Shown here in pieces: positions 11,787-24,300 of a DNA stretch of 64,000 nt; within the stretch, counting starts at the first letter, position 1; every line of letters starts with the position of its first letter. Below the pieces are notes generated by a model. The model saw nothing but the letters and a program-made list of their open reading frames with translations, did not search any database and was not told the origin of the DNA. Origin of the DNA: Daphnia pulex (Eukaryota; Arthropoda; Branchiopoda; Diplostraca; Daphniidae). The stretch covers positions 7,316,001 through 7,380,000 of the forward strand of contig NC_060019.1 in assembly GCF_021134715.1 (NCBI RefSeq), written 5' to 3'. The position numbers were made by a program, and so were the translations under genes.

Positions 11787-12900
11787 AAACAATCACATCC
11801 GTGGAGTCGCTTGATTATTTCGGCTAATAAAATGAGACCTATACAGTGAGGCGAAATAAACGGAGGGACGTGATGCTGCTGGGCAGCCACAGCAGGATTC
11901 CGATCTAGAAAAAGCAGTTGAGTTTGATAAGCTATAGACTATATAGTATATAGTTAGTTCATCAACGGTTTGAGGAGAGCGCGTGCCGAGACGGGCGGGC
12001 TGCTGTGGGTCACAAATAACCGGCGAATATATCGGCCGGCCTCCCCCCGCCATCGGCTTTCGGAAATAAAAAAGATCCAATCAAATCATTAGCCGTCCGT
12101 TCGTGCACGCAGAGCTCAGCGTTAATGAGGTGAGCCTCTGCTGTGTGTGTCAGTATACAAACACACACAACACAGGAGAGAGTGAAAGGAAAAAGCTGCT
12201 GGAAAAGTCTAGAGACTTGCCCATTAGAACAAATGTAACTAGACTCGCTCGTTTGGTCATCTATAAAAAATTAAAAACCCAGACTAGGGCCGGGGACAAA
12301 GTTATTTGCAAACAGTCGGGAATACCGCGACGCACTTTTCGTGGAATCGGCAACTTTTTTTCATTTTCAGTTTTCGGCTGCGTTGAGCAAAGTGGCGGCA
12401 AAGCAGAAGGTTTATTTTGCTATGGAAGAAATAGGAAATTTTCTAGATAAATCGCGATACCAATTCATTCGATTAATATAAAACAGACATTGAATAATTG
12501 GAATAATGAACATTATCAATCTGGAAGTAGAGTAGCCAGTTATAATTTGAGAGAAATTTAACATTTAATTTGTAAACTGTTAGCACTACGTAATCGTCAA
12601 GCTTTTTGCCTCATCACAATTATCTTTCGGAGCTACTTAAATTTACTGGCTTTTCCAGTTAAAGTCAACAGTAATTCTCATGAATCACTAATTTTAAAGT
12701 AAAGATAAAATAAAGATTAAATTGCGAATAATACTTGCAATTATCTCTATCTCATCATTTACAATATAGTGATCCGATGGATTTATCGCACACAAGCTGA
12801 CTTGAAGTTGAAACTTAATAAATCTTCCTACAAATTGCCAATGGTGTAATTGGCGCACAACAACTATCGATGTTTCCTCTTTAATGCAATTTATTAATTG

Positions 12901-13062
12901 CTGCGCAGTTCGTCAGCAATCCGAGTTACAATGAAATTTAAAGTTCATTCATTAAAAGTTTTATTATGGAAATAATTTGCGTAATACTTTATAAAAAAGT
13001 GAAATATCTGCATATCAAAATCGAATAAGAACACGCACAACAATACAGGCGGCTTTTTCAAA
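12901..13062 (+). repeat. Internal direct repeat, copy A
   Basis: Matches 13651-13822 at a 750 bp offset; shared pieces include AATGAAAT.TAAAGTTC, TTGCGTAATACTT and CAATACAGGCG.CTTTTTC. It is nested between the outer repeats at 11481 and 14080. Confidence 0.65.
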
Positions 13063-13650
13063 TAAATCATATTGGGTTTTTGAAACATTAAGCGGGAAGC
13101 CAGCAGCGCAAGTATCTTTTACGATGATGGAGAGATATAAAAAAAAGGAATTTGGGTAATCAATTGTGAAATCAGTTGATTCGATTAATGGCGCATAATA
13201 AAAAAGATCAGGATTTTGAATAATGAACATTATCAATCTAGAGATAGCGCTGCAAATTTTTAATTGATAATAATTTGATATGTAATTACAGTCTTTGGCG
13301 ATAAAAATTCGTCGATATATTTCCTTATCGTGAATGACTCTCAATATTGCTTTAAATAGCATACTTAATAGTTAATTTTTTAGTTTTCATGTATCACTAA
13401 AATATTCAATATGAATTAGGATCATCTATGAAATTAGAAACGGTATTGAAATTTCATCAATTTCCAGATCATCTTAATTCTGTATGGCATATTGTGATAA
13501 TGATAATGCATGGTAATCTGCACATCATGAGACGATCAATAACCGAGAAAATCAAATAATCTCTAAAAGCGAATCGCATTACGGAATGCAAATGGTGGTA
13601 GTAGATCATCTCAACTGTGAATGATATCCCGCTCAATCAGATTACAATTT

Positions 13651-13822
13651 TTGCCCAGTCCGTCACCAACCCGACATGCAATGAAATGTAAAGTTCGTTC
13701 ATCAAAAATCCAATTTTGTAAATAATTACACCCATCTTGCGTAATACTTAATAACAAATGAAGAATATGCATATTTTAATAAAATAAGGACAGGCACAGC
13801 AATACAGGCGCCTTTTTCAAAT
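13651..13822 (+). repeat. Internal direct repeat, copy B
   Basis: Partner of 12901-13062, same orientation, with several substitutions and indels, so the duplication is not very recent. Confidence 0.65.
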
Positions 13823-14079
13823 GGAGGGATGCAAACAGCACCAAGTTGTTGTGTGTTTTTAACCAGTGCACTTGAGGAAGACCTCAACAAACACCATCTG
13901 CCCAGCAAGCGACAGACATCCGAATGATTTCGGCCTAAGATGATCACGTAATAGGCTTGGAACAAACGGGGCGCTGTTTCAAATACATTAACGCCTTATA
14001 GACAGTTCTAACACGACTCAACAAATTGTATCTTCCGACCGCGTTAGCGACATTAACGTTATATGCAGTAAATGGAAAA

Positions 14080-14365
14080 TACATTTGTTTAAAGTTGAAT
14101 TTCGCTGCATCCACTTTGACTTCATTCATGCACCTTCTCGGATCGCTTTTATTTATGTGTGGCAGGTCGTTTCATGCCGTAATGAAAATAACCTAAATTA
14201 TTCTGGTTATAAAACTATCAAATTAATATAGTGATTTGATTTCATTTGCCTTTTTAGTTTTTACCGCAATGGCGTGTAATCCATCAGTCACCTGGCGTCG
14301 GTTACAGAAGCTTAAGAATAGTCCACCTGCAGACGACGCTTTTTTGAAAGTGTGTTCAACTGTTC
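14080..14365 (+). repeat. Direct repeat, copy B
   Basis: Partner of 11481-11786. Its right end lies about 125 bp before the Nup188 start codon, so it may form part of that gene's promoter region. Confidence 0.75.
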
Positions 14366-14490
14366 CAGTGCAGTGTAGTCGTTGAATCCGTCGTTTGCAT
14401 TAAAATTTGAATCACAAAGAAAACCATATGATAAATAAAAAATTTTCTGAGTTCTGAACACGAAATATACACGATCAATCTCTTCTAGAA

Positions 14491-17400
14491 ATGGAAAAGA
14501 GCAAGTATGTGATATTACGTTTGTATCTTTATGTTTAATGCTTTACTCATTTCCCGGTTCTCTCTTAGGCACATGAAAACGTTATGGTCTATTTTGTCTG
14601 GTACCAACCAACCTTCATCACTTGATGTTGTTGGCCCATTTGTTGAAGGTGCTAAAGACTGGCTCATTTCTGGGTTGCAACACTTCAGGACAAGAGGGGA
14701 AGATTCTAGTCTCGCAACCAATACGTTTTCCACTATTCTTGGCCATGCCATTCAATTGAAAGCAGAAGATACATCTGAATTACTAGACAGCTACAGAAAA
14801 AATGAGTATCGTGGAACAGCAGACCAGTTTGAAAGTCTCTTAAAAAACAAGCATATTCATCCTGGACTTTTAGCTGAACTCTGTCAGTTTTATCAGAAAG
14901 AAAGGCTCTACCTTCTGCATTGCATAGAGTTTCTTATAAAAAAAGCTCACAACACACATCCATACTCCAACATCTTTGAAGGGTTTCTAGAAGCTTACAA
15001 CAGTAAAGGTGAATTGAAGAAATCTCTCCTGACTCAACTGAAGATGCTCAGTAAAAGCAATCCTCCTCAGCAGTCTGGACTTGTCACACCAGCAATGATT
15101 AAATTGTGGTGGAGTTCACATTCACAAGAAATTCTTTTAGTCCTCCAGTGCTTGATGCACTATTCAGAGATTCACAGCCTAGATGCCGAAGACTTTTTAG
15201 AAATCCTGTCAACTTGTGGAAAACTCTCTTGTGATATGGAAGAAAGTGTTCATAGTGTTTGGCACATGCAAGCTGCTCTTTTGGTGAAAGTTGTTCAGTC
15301 GAAAGATAAGTAAGTTCCATTTTACTCAGTAAATATATTTTGCCTCATTTTGACTTTTCTTCAGTTTTCAAGCTTTCAGGCTGAAGAATACAGCCATTGA
15401 AGAGGAATTGGAAAGAATATCTAATATTGCAGAGTACTCTCCACTGCTCCTTGCTTGGATGCTAAATCATTATACGTCGGAAACCCCTATCAGTGGGTCT
15501 AAATTTCAGCAGTTTGGCGAAAAAGCAATTGAGCAGAGGGCGTTAAAAATAATTGCTGATATCGGAAATGACACCATTTTCCAGGTATAAACCGTATAAT
15601 TATCCGTCGATCTATCATTGTGAATCTTTTTTAAATTTGTTTAAAATCTTTCAGGGCGAATCCACTCTACGTGAGACAGTTTGTCGAACTTTGAACAATC
15701 TCCTTGCAGTATTAGTCAGTAGTTTCGACACGGAAAGGCTGGCTAGCCAAGCGGATTTGCGTTCAGCAACCTGTAGTGTACTTCGTGGAAGTTCTCGTGC
15801 TGCCGAAAATTTCTGGACACCCGATCAAGGACTAAATTTTGTTTGGAGCGAAACAGTGAGCCAGTTCCCTTTAGAAATGGTTGCTTTGTTGGAACTTTCC
15901 AAAGCCGCCGCTCATTATTCAAACGAGAATAAAATCAAGGTTTGACTTTATTTACCAAATTTAATAAACAATTACTTATTTTTAAATGACATCAATTATT
16001 CATTTGTAGATTTGTCGAGAGATCCAAGAGCTTCCCAATTTTATGGAACCGATTGAAAACATACCCGATTCATCGTTAAAATGGACTACTGCAGGTGTAG
16101 TCGTCTTGCTCCAAACGCATTACCCTTACAAAAATGTTGGATGCAAAGAAGTGCTATTACCACGCGGAGCAATGGGCAGTGTCGATGGCAAATACATCCG
16201 CTGGCAAGTGAAGGTCAACTTCTACGAAGTTGCCCTTACTGAAATTCAGATGCTGCTCCAACAGGTGAATCGAGAAATATTTTTTTACTTTGCGAGGAAA
16301 AATGACACATATGCTGAAGTAACTAAATTTTTCAATCGAAGGCATCTTTCGGGTTGTCGGCCGTTAAATTTGACACGATAACACGAGTTCAACAAGTTTT
16401 GAGCTTCTTGGAGCTGATTTTTCCTCAGCTGGATAATCTGGCACCAATATACGCTGGCAAGTTCAGACAACTCATCCTCTCGTTAGTCGAACGTTTTGGT
16501 CCACTCTCCATTGCCACCCACGAGCTGTTGGCCAATTCCCTTAAATGCCTCGCCGCCGCTGTTACAAAATCAAACGCTTCGGATGTGGCGGGGAAATTAT
16601 TCAGCACTTCCGTACTTCCTTCAGTTGACCGTCAGTTGCCATCCGTTGTTACCGGCAGTGAAATCTTGCCTGGCGTGATTGGCACCGTATTGGCCGGAGT
16701 TGAGTGTTCCCAAGGATCTTACCCTTTGACTGCCGCCTTCGTGAAATTAACCTCGGCTTTCATCCAGGTAAAATTCTGCAGTCATTATCATTTTAATTCA
16801 AATGAATTAATTTTTATTACCATTGTAGGCGGATTTGGCAGATGAGAGAGTTGCTGTGCCTTGCAATTTGTTCATTCTCCGAGAAGTTCTACCATTCTTG
16901 CTGACTAGACAATATGCCAGTTTAGGACAACGAGACTTGATGATTGGCATCTCACTCAACTGGCTCCATCTCCTCTTGCAAACGGATTCGTCGAATCAGG
17001 TGCGCCAGATGTGCGCCCGCATCTTGCTGGATTCACCGAGAGGAGAGGCGGAAAGCGTTGTGACGATAGCGGCGTTTGGTTCAGCGCTGGCCGAAATGCA
17101 GTTGATTAAGCAAACGGATTGGGAAGACCGTGAAGGACACGGACAGGTACTACTACGCCACATTCGCCTGTCACTCTCCATTCTCAACGTGCTACTCAAC
17201 GATCGTGAAGCCGCTGGAAGGATGTCGCCTTTAGAGACCCTACTATCTAGCCCAAGTAGCGCTGGACAACACTTCACCACCGTATTAGCTCATTACATCT
17301 TTTACCGCTTTGACCTGCGATTGGCCACACTAGCACTGAAAGTGTTAAAATCATGCGCTAATCGCTGGAAAAACGTCTCTTTGCTGGCCTGCCTTGGGCA

Positions 17401-19680
17401 TGATGCCTCCCTCATACGCAATACTTGGCTGGATTCCCTCGAATCGAATTTGGAAGATGCCGGGCTAATACGCAACATTCTCCGCTTGATGACCGACTCT
17501 GTTGCCTCCCAACCTGGATTGATGCATATGTTGGTCAACGGGGATGACCGGTGCTTTAGAGCCGTCACTCGCCTTTTGTTGGAGTCGAAGGAATTAGAAG
17601 CTTTAGAACTTGTACACCAATTCTGGTTTCAGCGATGCTCCCCGGCTATCGAGTACTTCAAGGAACAACCGAATTTCTGGCCACAACTTTGTCTACCCCT
17701 CCTTACTTCCGATAAGGATCCGGAATTGAAGCGGATAGCCGTTCTTTTCCAAATTTTGGCTATTGAACTCTACAACACGTGTGGAAAGAAAGTTAATGCT
17801 GAATTGCAGACGGTCCTCAATCAACTGCCCTCCCATTTGACAGATTGGTCTGATTTGGTGCTTAACAGTTTACCTTCGTCTTCATCACCGGCCGGAAAAG
17901 ATAAAACGAGCTTGGATTTCCTCCTATCTGGATGGTCGGACTTTCTAGTAATGCTTGCCCATTACGGCCCAGCAACCGAAGTTGGTACTCGTGCCAAAAT
18001 CTCCACTGATGTACTCGAGTCCCTTATTGGACGGGCCGAGAGCGGCCACCATTCTCCCCTGTTAGGTAAATTAGCCGAATTGAACTGGATGTTGCAGTTA
18101 GTTGAGAAGAAAAGTAACAGTCAAATGCTATCTGGACTTGGCCGACTGTTGGTCGTTGTAGCTGAAAAAGAATTAACCTCGTTTCCAGCTCGATTTCAAG
18201 TGGCTGTTTTGACGAGTGCCGTCTCCGCCTTACGTTTGCGAAGTGAAACTGATACCGACAAAAAATTATCTACTTGGATGCGCCCTGTGTCTCTTTGTGT
18301 TCAATCATGTCTTATTCAACTACCGAAGTTGTTGCTTACCGAAATCAACAATCCCAATTCCAGGGCGACCTGTATTACAGCCTTGTGCCTATCTCTGTTA
18401 ACCGAATTGCTCCCGGCTGCCCAAGACTTGTCCGCCATGCAAGAGACGTTTCTGCTCCAGTCGTTAATATCTACCATCCAGTTTTGCATACATCATCGAC
18501 GGGGCTGGGAAGTGGCCGAAACTGCTTTGGCAGTCCTTCTCGCCGTGGCTAGAACAGACACTGGCAGTGCAGTCTTGACACAGCTTCAACTGGATCAAAC
18601 TCTTTGGCTGCCGTTAGAAGCCATTTACGAAGCTCAACCTACCGTGTACCGATTAGGATTGCAATTGTGCACCACTGTGTTAGGTCGACAACGGCATTTT
18701 TTTCTTGAGCAAGCGCTGACATTGGCTGGTGTCCACCAACAGCCCATCACAAACATACTACTAAAACTTCGCCATCCGAGTAAAGACGATCTTCTCCTCG
18801 CCATCGATGTCATGGCGCTACTTCGACAGTTGTCTGTTTTCCAGCAAACTTGGCGGTTGCAGCATTCCGGTTCCATGCAGGGAGTTTTACAAGCTGCTTC
18901 TTCAGCTGTTTACTATGGCATCGCGCACTTAATCCGAGCTGGATCCCTCAGTCCTATAATGGGCACTAGTTTTGTCGATGTACGTATTTTCATAATTCTT
19001 TTCATCCAAATGATTTTTTTAATGATTCATTTTTCTAGGGGAAAGACAGTGAAGCAACTCAACCTTCTCCTGCTGTCATGGAATTGCAATCCCAACTCTT
19101 GGAATTAGTTTCTCAAGGATTGGCCATGCTCAACTGCTACAATCCCCCACTTGCTGCCCTTTTGACAGAAGACGGGTAAAATAATAGAATAACTCTAAAA
19201 AGAAATTATTTATTGATTTGATTTATATTGCTCAATAGGATCGACGTAGCGAAATGGGAACGACATTTAAGTCCTAGCTTCAGCACGCCATCGTTGGATC
19301 ATCTTGAGGCTTCTCCCTCGCTGAGCTTTGGCACCCTAAATGCTGTTGCTTCTCATACCTTAAGGATACTATCCAAACCGGATCAACAGCCGAATCAGCG
19401 AAATCATTTAACGATGGTTCTGGAACAGTCGTTGTCACTCCTCCTATCACAAGCTCTGTTGTACATCCTGGACCCACGACTCTGCGCTCAAGAAAAACAA
19501 TTACTTAAACGAGAGCTTGGTGCCGAGCTGGGCAGTTTTGTTGAATCGATAAGAAGGCAAGCGCAAAGAGGTCTACGTTCCCCAGCTGTCGCCTCTACCA
19601 CCCCTCGACCAGTTTCGTCAACGGTTCATCAGAGTTTTCTTAAACTAGTTGGGCATATCGTTCAGCGAATCTTTAAATAA
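14491..19680 (+). CDS. NUP188: Nuclear pore complex protein Nup188
   Basis: Large alpha-helical scaffold nucleoporin of the inner ring, partner of Nup93. Nine exons: 14491-14504, 14569-15309, 15365-15584, 15655-15939, 16010-16264, 16342-16767, 16829-18979, 19039-19175, 19239-19680; 1556 residues with consistent phases. The start is a 14-nt exon encoding MEKSK that joins HMKTLWSILSGT. Family hallmarks seen: YRGT near residue 90, SSLKWTTAG followed by a short SH3-like region (LLPRGAMGSVDGKYIRW), LACLGHDASLIRNTW, ASQPGLMHMLVN, GVHQQ, and the C-terminal SFSTPSLDH, YILDPRLCAQEKQ and HIVQRI. The large seventh exon (717 codons) is HEAT/ARM-like helical repeat. The length is slightly below the vertebrate 1.75 kDa-class protein of about 1750 residues. 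AATAAA at 19775-19780 is the likely poly(A) signal; the CAD gene ends tail to tail at 19810. Confidence 0.93.
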
Positions 19681-19809
19681 TTTGCACTAATAATGAATAA
19701 GCCATCAACTCATCAATGTATTTAAAGCACGATTATTAAACTTTTGAAGTTTCGGGTACAATATGAGGACATTTAATAAAATTATCTTATTCTAGTGCTA
19801 AGAATCAAC

Positions 19810-20937
19810 CTACACAATTTGGCATTCAGTATGTGGTCCAATAACATGGCAGTTTTTATGAACAAGTTTCAAATTCTTTTTTGAGAAGAGGAGGTCAAAA
19901 TATTTTAAATGGTCAAATTCATTATTGCAACGTATTTTTAAACAGAGATCGGATAAAATTTTTACTCTTTCAATGACGTGATCAAGATTCCAGGTGCTGA
20001 ATAAGACACGGCTCTCAGCATTGTCATAAGGATTGATCTGATGGTTACTTTCACAAATAGTTTTGTTATATTGACCCTGACACTGGAATTGCCCTTTAGA
20101 GTCACACAACTTATCTTGACTTTTGTCTTTTCTGTCAAAGTAGCAAGCAAAATATTTCTGCTTCTCCAAACAGCTCTTAAACTTGTCAATTGGACAGAGG
20201 GAAAGATTGTTGTTTGAAAGTCTGTTTCTGGCGTCTCGCAAATAACTTCGTATCCTACCTTGAGCACATTTTCTAAAATATTCTTCTTTGGTGGTAACTA
20301 GTTTGTTACAACCTATGTATAAAATATATAAAAATTATTTGCCAATTAGAGTTATTTTCTTAACTTATCCTACCACTAAACCACTCTGGGTGCTCTGAAA
20401 TTGAACTTAAGTGGCTTTTTGTTGAAGGGAGTTTGGAAACATACTGCCAAGTAAGTTTCAGTTTTTCATCCTTATTGTCTTCAATAAACTTTACTACTTC
20501 TTCAGCATTAAAATTTTGAAGATCATGAATAGCTTTCAAATATCTCTCCATTGCTTCTTGTAGCATACCTATTCGAATAATTTTAAACAAACCATCTGCA
20601 TAAATAAAAAGGCTTTTCAAGTTTTCAGTAGGAACTTACCAGCAGAATGAATTTTAGCTGGTTGTCTAGGTTTGGCTTCATAAATGATTAGCAATGTATT
20701 ATTTTGCAAGGAAAATAAGTAATCGTCATCGGACACTTCAGTTCCGTCCTCCAGACCAATATAGAGGGAATCCCAATCATCTGAGTTCGTTATTACATGA
20801 AGTAGATCATTCGACTTTTTCTTCAAATCAAGCAAACTAGAAACAATTACACCAACTTTTCGAGAACGTTTCTCATCGGTTATTTTAACGGGTAATTTTT
20901 TTGATTTACAGCAGCTAAATATCTTCAATATTTCCAT
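19810..20937 (-). CDS. DFFB: Caspase-activated DNase (CAD/DFF40, Drep4-like)
   Basis: Apoptotic endonuclease that cuts DNA between nucleosomes once caspases remove its inhibitor ICAD. Exons in transcript order: 20937-20640, 20595-20374, 20312-19810; 340 residues, very close to the vertebrate 338. The true start is ATG at 20937; the frame opens further upstream without an ATG. Residues about 15-90 are a CIDE-N domain (KRSRKVGV, LEDGTEVSDDDY, NNTLLIIYEA). The nuclease part has YFRKCAQGRIRSYLRDAR, QCQGQYN, HQINPY, ESRVLFSTWNLDH (His about 285) and NLKLVHKNCH (His about 325 and 329), the catalytic and metal-binding core of the His-Me finger. The protein ends soon after, lacking the long basic tail of vertebrate CAD. 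Intron 1 is only 44 nt. It is divergent with POLD1, whose start lies 430 bp away. Confidence 0.92.
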
Positions 20938-21366
20938 GATTTGATTAATAAAAACGTAAACGAATAACAACTTTATAAAACTGAAGACTTGTTTGAAAAA
21001 AGTAAACAGCTTTCCTTGTTTGCAACACTGCCATTTTTTACGACATCAAATTGGCATGAATATTTCAAATTTCCAATGACTACAAAGAAATTTATTTTTA
21101 AAATTCTCGGTGTGCTTAAAAAATATTTTACAAATGCTTGTATATAATAAGCCAATTTATCTCATTTCAAATTATCAAATGAGTTTGAGAAAAATAAATA
21201 AATGTGGCAACTCAACTGTTATTATGTTCTGGTAATCTGGTTACTTGCTTTATCTTATGATTTTTCGCGCGCACTGAAACAGCTGTCGAAGAAAGGAAAA
21301 TTTTTCGTTTTAGGTTGTTTTTGCAACTAGTTCGAAATATTTTAACTGTGGAGCTAGAAAAAAATC
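20938..21366. promoter_or_regulatory. Shared upstream region of CAD and POLD1
   Basis: These 429 bp separate two divergent start codons, so both genes must be transcribed from here. No TATA box stands out, as expected for housekeeping promoters. The sequence is AT-rich with short poly-T runs. Confidence 0.5.
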
Positions 21367-24300
21367 ATGAATACAAATAGTAAACCTTTTGGAAATAAAG
21401 GCCCAGGTGGTAAAAGTGGTCCTCCACCAGCCAAAAAAATTAAGTAAGTGATTATTTCTTTGCTTTTTAAAGGGCTTAGCAATTGCTAAATAAAACTGTA
21501 TTTTCAGAGGAATAGATGAAAAGAAACCAATTTATGATGAAGAATTTGGTGAAGAGCCTGATGAGGCATTTATGTTTGCAGAAATGGAGTCAGATGAATT
21601 GATTGGACAGGTGCAAACATATAATGAAAATCAAATGCGTTAAAACATTTTCCGTTCTTACCATACTTTTGAGACATCCTTGTTATTAGGGACCTGAAGT
21701 CAAGCAGACAACAGCAAAATGGGCAAGACCTTCAGCTCCTGAACTGTCTGAAGAAAAGGATCGCTTGGTTTTCCAACAGCTGGATATAGACTATTACACT
21801 GATAAGGCCATGAAAGGAATGCCAGGTGCCCAGTCAGGAACAGTTGCTACAATGAGAATATTTGGAGTGACCCGTCAACAAAATTCAATTTGCTGTCATG
21901 TTCATGGTTTTGCTCCATACCTCTATGTTACTGTACCTACCAATTTCATGGTATTGTTCAGTAATTTAAGACATCTAAAAATAACTGCTCTTTGCAACTA
22001 AACATTTCTTCTTATTTTTTGTCATAGCCTGAACAATGTCGGCAGTTTCAGGAAGCTCTCAACAAGGCATTAATTGCGGATAGCAGGTCCAAACAGGAAA
22101 TTCACGAGTTTGTACTCGCGGTGGAGTTCATGGAAAGGGAGAGCATGTATGGGTACCACGAGAATAAGAAATGTCCTTTCCTGAAAGTAATCATCACCTC
22201 TTAGTTAGTATAAAATGATTATGTATTATGATGGTTGCAAATTTCTTTTCAGATTACACTCGCCCTTCCTCCTTTTATCGCCGCTGCGAAACGACTCTTG
22301 GAACGCGGAGAGATTGCGGCTCCTTTTAATTCCATGGCCTATGTGGCCTATGAATCCAACATTGATTTTGAAATCAGGTATGTTACTCGGTATGTGAAAT
22401 TGTGGGACGTAATTAAGCATAATGATTTTTTATCGTGATAAAAAGGTACATGGTTGATGCAGATATTGTTGGTTGCAATTGGATTGAACTACCGCCAGGG
22501 AGCTGGCGTTTACGACCTCATTCTACCGTCAAACCGATGACAAGGTATTCTTCAATAAAGCAATTAAAAAAGAAATAAATATAAAAGGTTTAAATTTTGA
22601 AGATGCCAAATCGAAGTGGACGTCGCATGGAACAAAGTGATTTCTCATGCTCCCGAAGGGGAATGGGCAGATGTTGCGCCCTTCCGCATTCTGAGCTTTG
22701 ATATTGAATGCGCCGGTCGTAAAGGTATTCGTTTTTAATGTTCTCAATCGTGGATGACATGTACGATTTATTTAAATGACAGGTATTTTCCCTGAGGCGG
22801 ACAAGGACAGAGTAATTCAAATTGCAAACATGGTGTCGTTATATGGCGAGACGGAGCCGTTTATTCGGAACATCATGACACTAGATACATGTGCCCCAAT
22901 TATTGGCAGCCAAGTGATGTCTTATAAATTGGAGGACGAATTGCTTGATGTAAAAAAATTATTTAAAAGTTTGCCTTAATTTCTTTTTAAAACAAGTTTT
23001 TTTTTGCATTTAGAAATGGGCCGATTTCGTTCGGGAAGTCGATCCAGATATTATCACTGGATATAATATCTGTAATTTTGATCTGCCGTATTTACTCAAT
23101 CGCGCAAAACACTTGAAGCGTGGCAAATTTGATTTCCTTGGACGCATTAAAGATAAAAAGTGAGCCACACCGAGCAAATACATACAAAAATAATTCGATT
23201 AATAATTAATCAAATAATAATAATTAATTAAAAATTACAATGCTATTAGATCGGCTATTAAAGAAACGATGATTCAGAGTAAGCAAATGGGGCGCAGGGA
23301 AAACAAAAGCATCAACATTGAAGGCCGTGTCCAGTTTGATCTTCTTCTAGTATTGCTACGTGATTACAAACTTCGTTCCTACACTCTCAATTCGGTCAGC
23401 TACCACTTTTTATGCGAGCAAAAGGAAGACGTCCATCATTCAATTATCACGGAATTGCAAGAAGGCAATCCGCAAACTCGTCGACGGTATTCAGTTCAAA
23501 TAACTTGTATACTTTTTATGTCTTCAACATTTCTTTGAGTCTTACAGACTTGCGGTTTACTGCCTTAAAGATGCCCATCTACCACTTCGCCTGCTAGACA
23601 AGCTCATGTGCTTGACTAACTACATGGAAATGGCTCGTGTAACAGGCGTACCCCTATCCTACCTATTAACTCGTGGCCAACAGATCAAAGTTGTCTCACA
23701 GTTGTTAAGAAAAGTAAGGAAACTTAAGCTATAAATATTTTAGAAAATCCTTACAAAACTTTTGCACTTTGAATAGGCCAAGGAACAGGGCTTATTGATG
23801 CCCGTCCATAAAGCAGAGGCGGGAGAGGAATTTGAAGGTGCGACAGTTATCGAACCTATTCGAGGTTACTACAGTCAACCCATCGCTACATTGGATTTTT
23901 CTTCGCTGTATCCTTCCATTATGATGGCCCACAACTTGTGCTATACTTCCTTGTTGAATCCGCGTGACAAGGATAAGCTGAAAGAGGACCAATATATCAA
24001 AACACCTGCAGGCAACTACTTTGTAAAGGCCTCCGTGCGGAAAGGACTCTTACCGGAGATTTTGGAAGCACTGTTGGCGGCCAGGAAAAAAGCCAAGAAG
24101 GATTTGGCTGTGGAGACAGATCCTCTAAGAAAGAAGGTTCTTGACGGTCGCCAGCTCGCCTTAAAGATTTCAGCCAACAGTGTTTATGGTTTCACTGGCG
24201 CTCAAGTCGGAAAATTACCGTGTCTAGAAATTTCGCAAAGTGTAACAGCGTTCGGCCGAATGATGATTGAGAAAACTAGTACGGAAGTGGAAGCCAAGTT

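Larger units (their letters stand above)
11402..14490. other. Repeat-rich intergenic region between PIP5K and Nup188
   Basis: About 3.1 kb without a supported gene. It holds a pair of direct repeats (11481-11786 and 14080-14365), a second pair (12901-13062 and 13651-13822), and a GC-rich patch at about 11960-12060. An open frame of 115 codons at 12103-12450 includes GAG|GTGAGC, which could be a donor of an untranslated first exon, but nothing confirms it. Confidence 0.45.

Noticed and set aside
12103-12450. 115-codon frame as a protein gene
   Set aside because: It starts without a good ATG, contains low-complexity CA repeats, has no family resemblance, and overlaps a likely leader-exon donor.
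14491-14504. Nup188 starting at a later internal Met in exon 2
   Set aside because: The 14-nt exon gives an ATG in good context, a consensus donor and the right phase into the conserved LWSILSGT start, so the longer model was kept.
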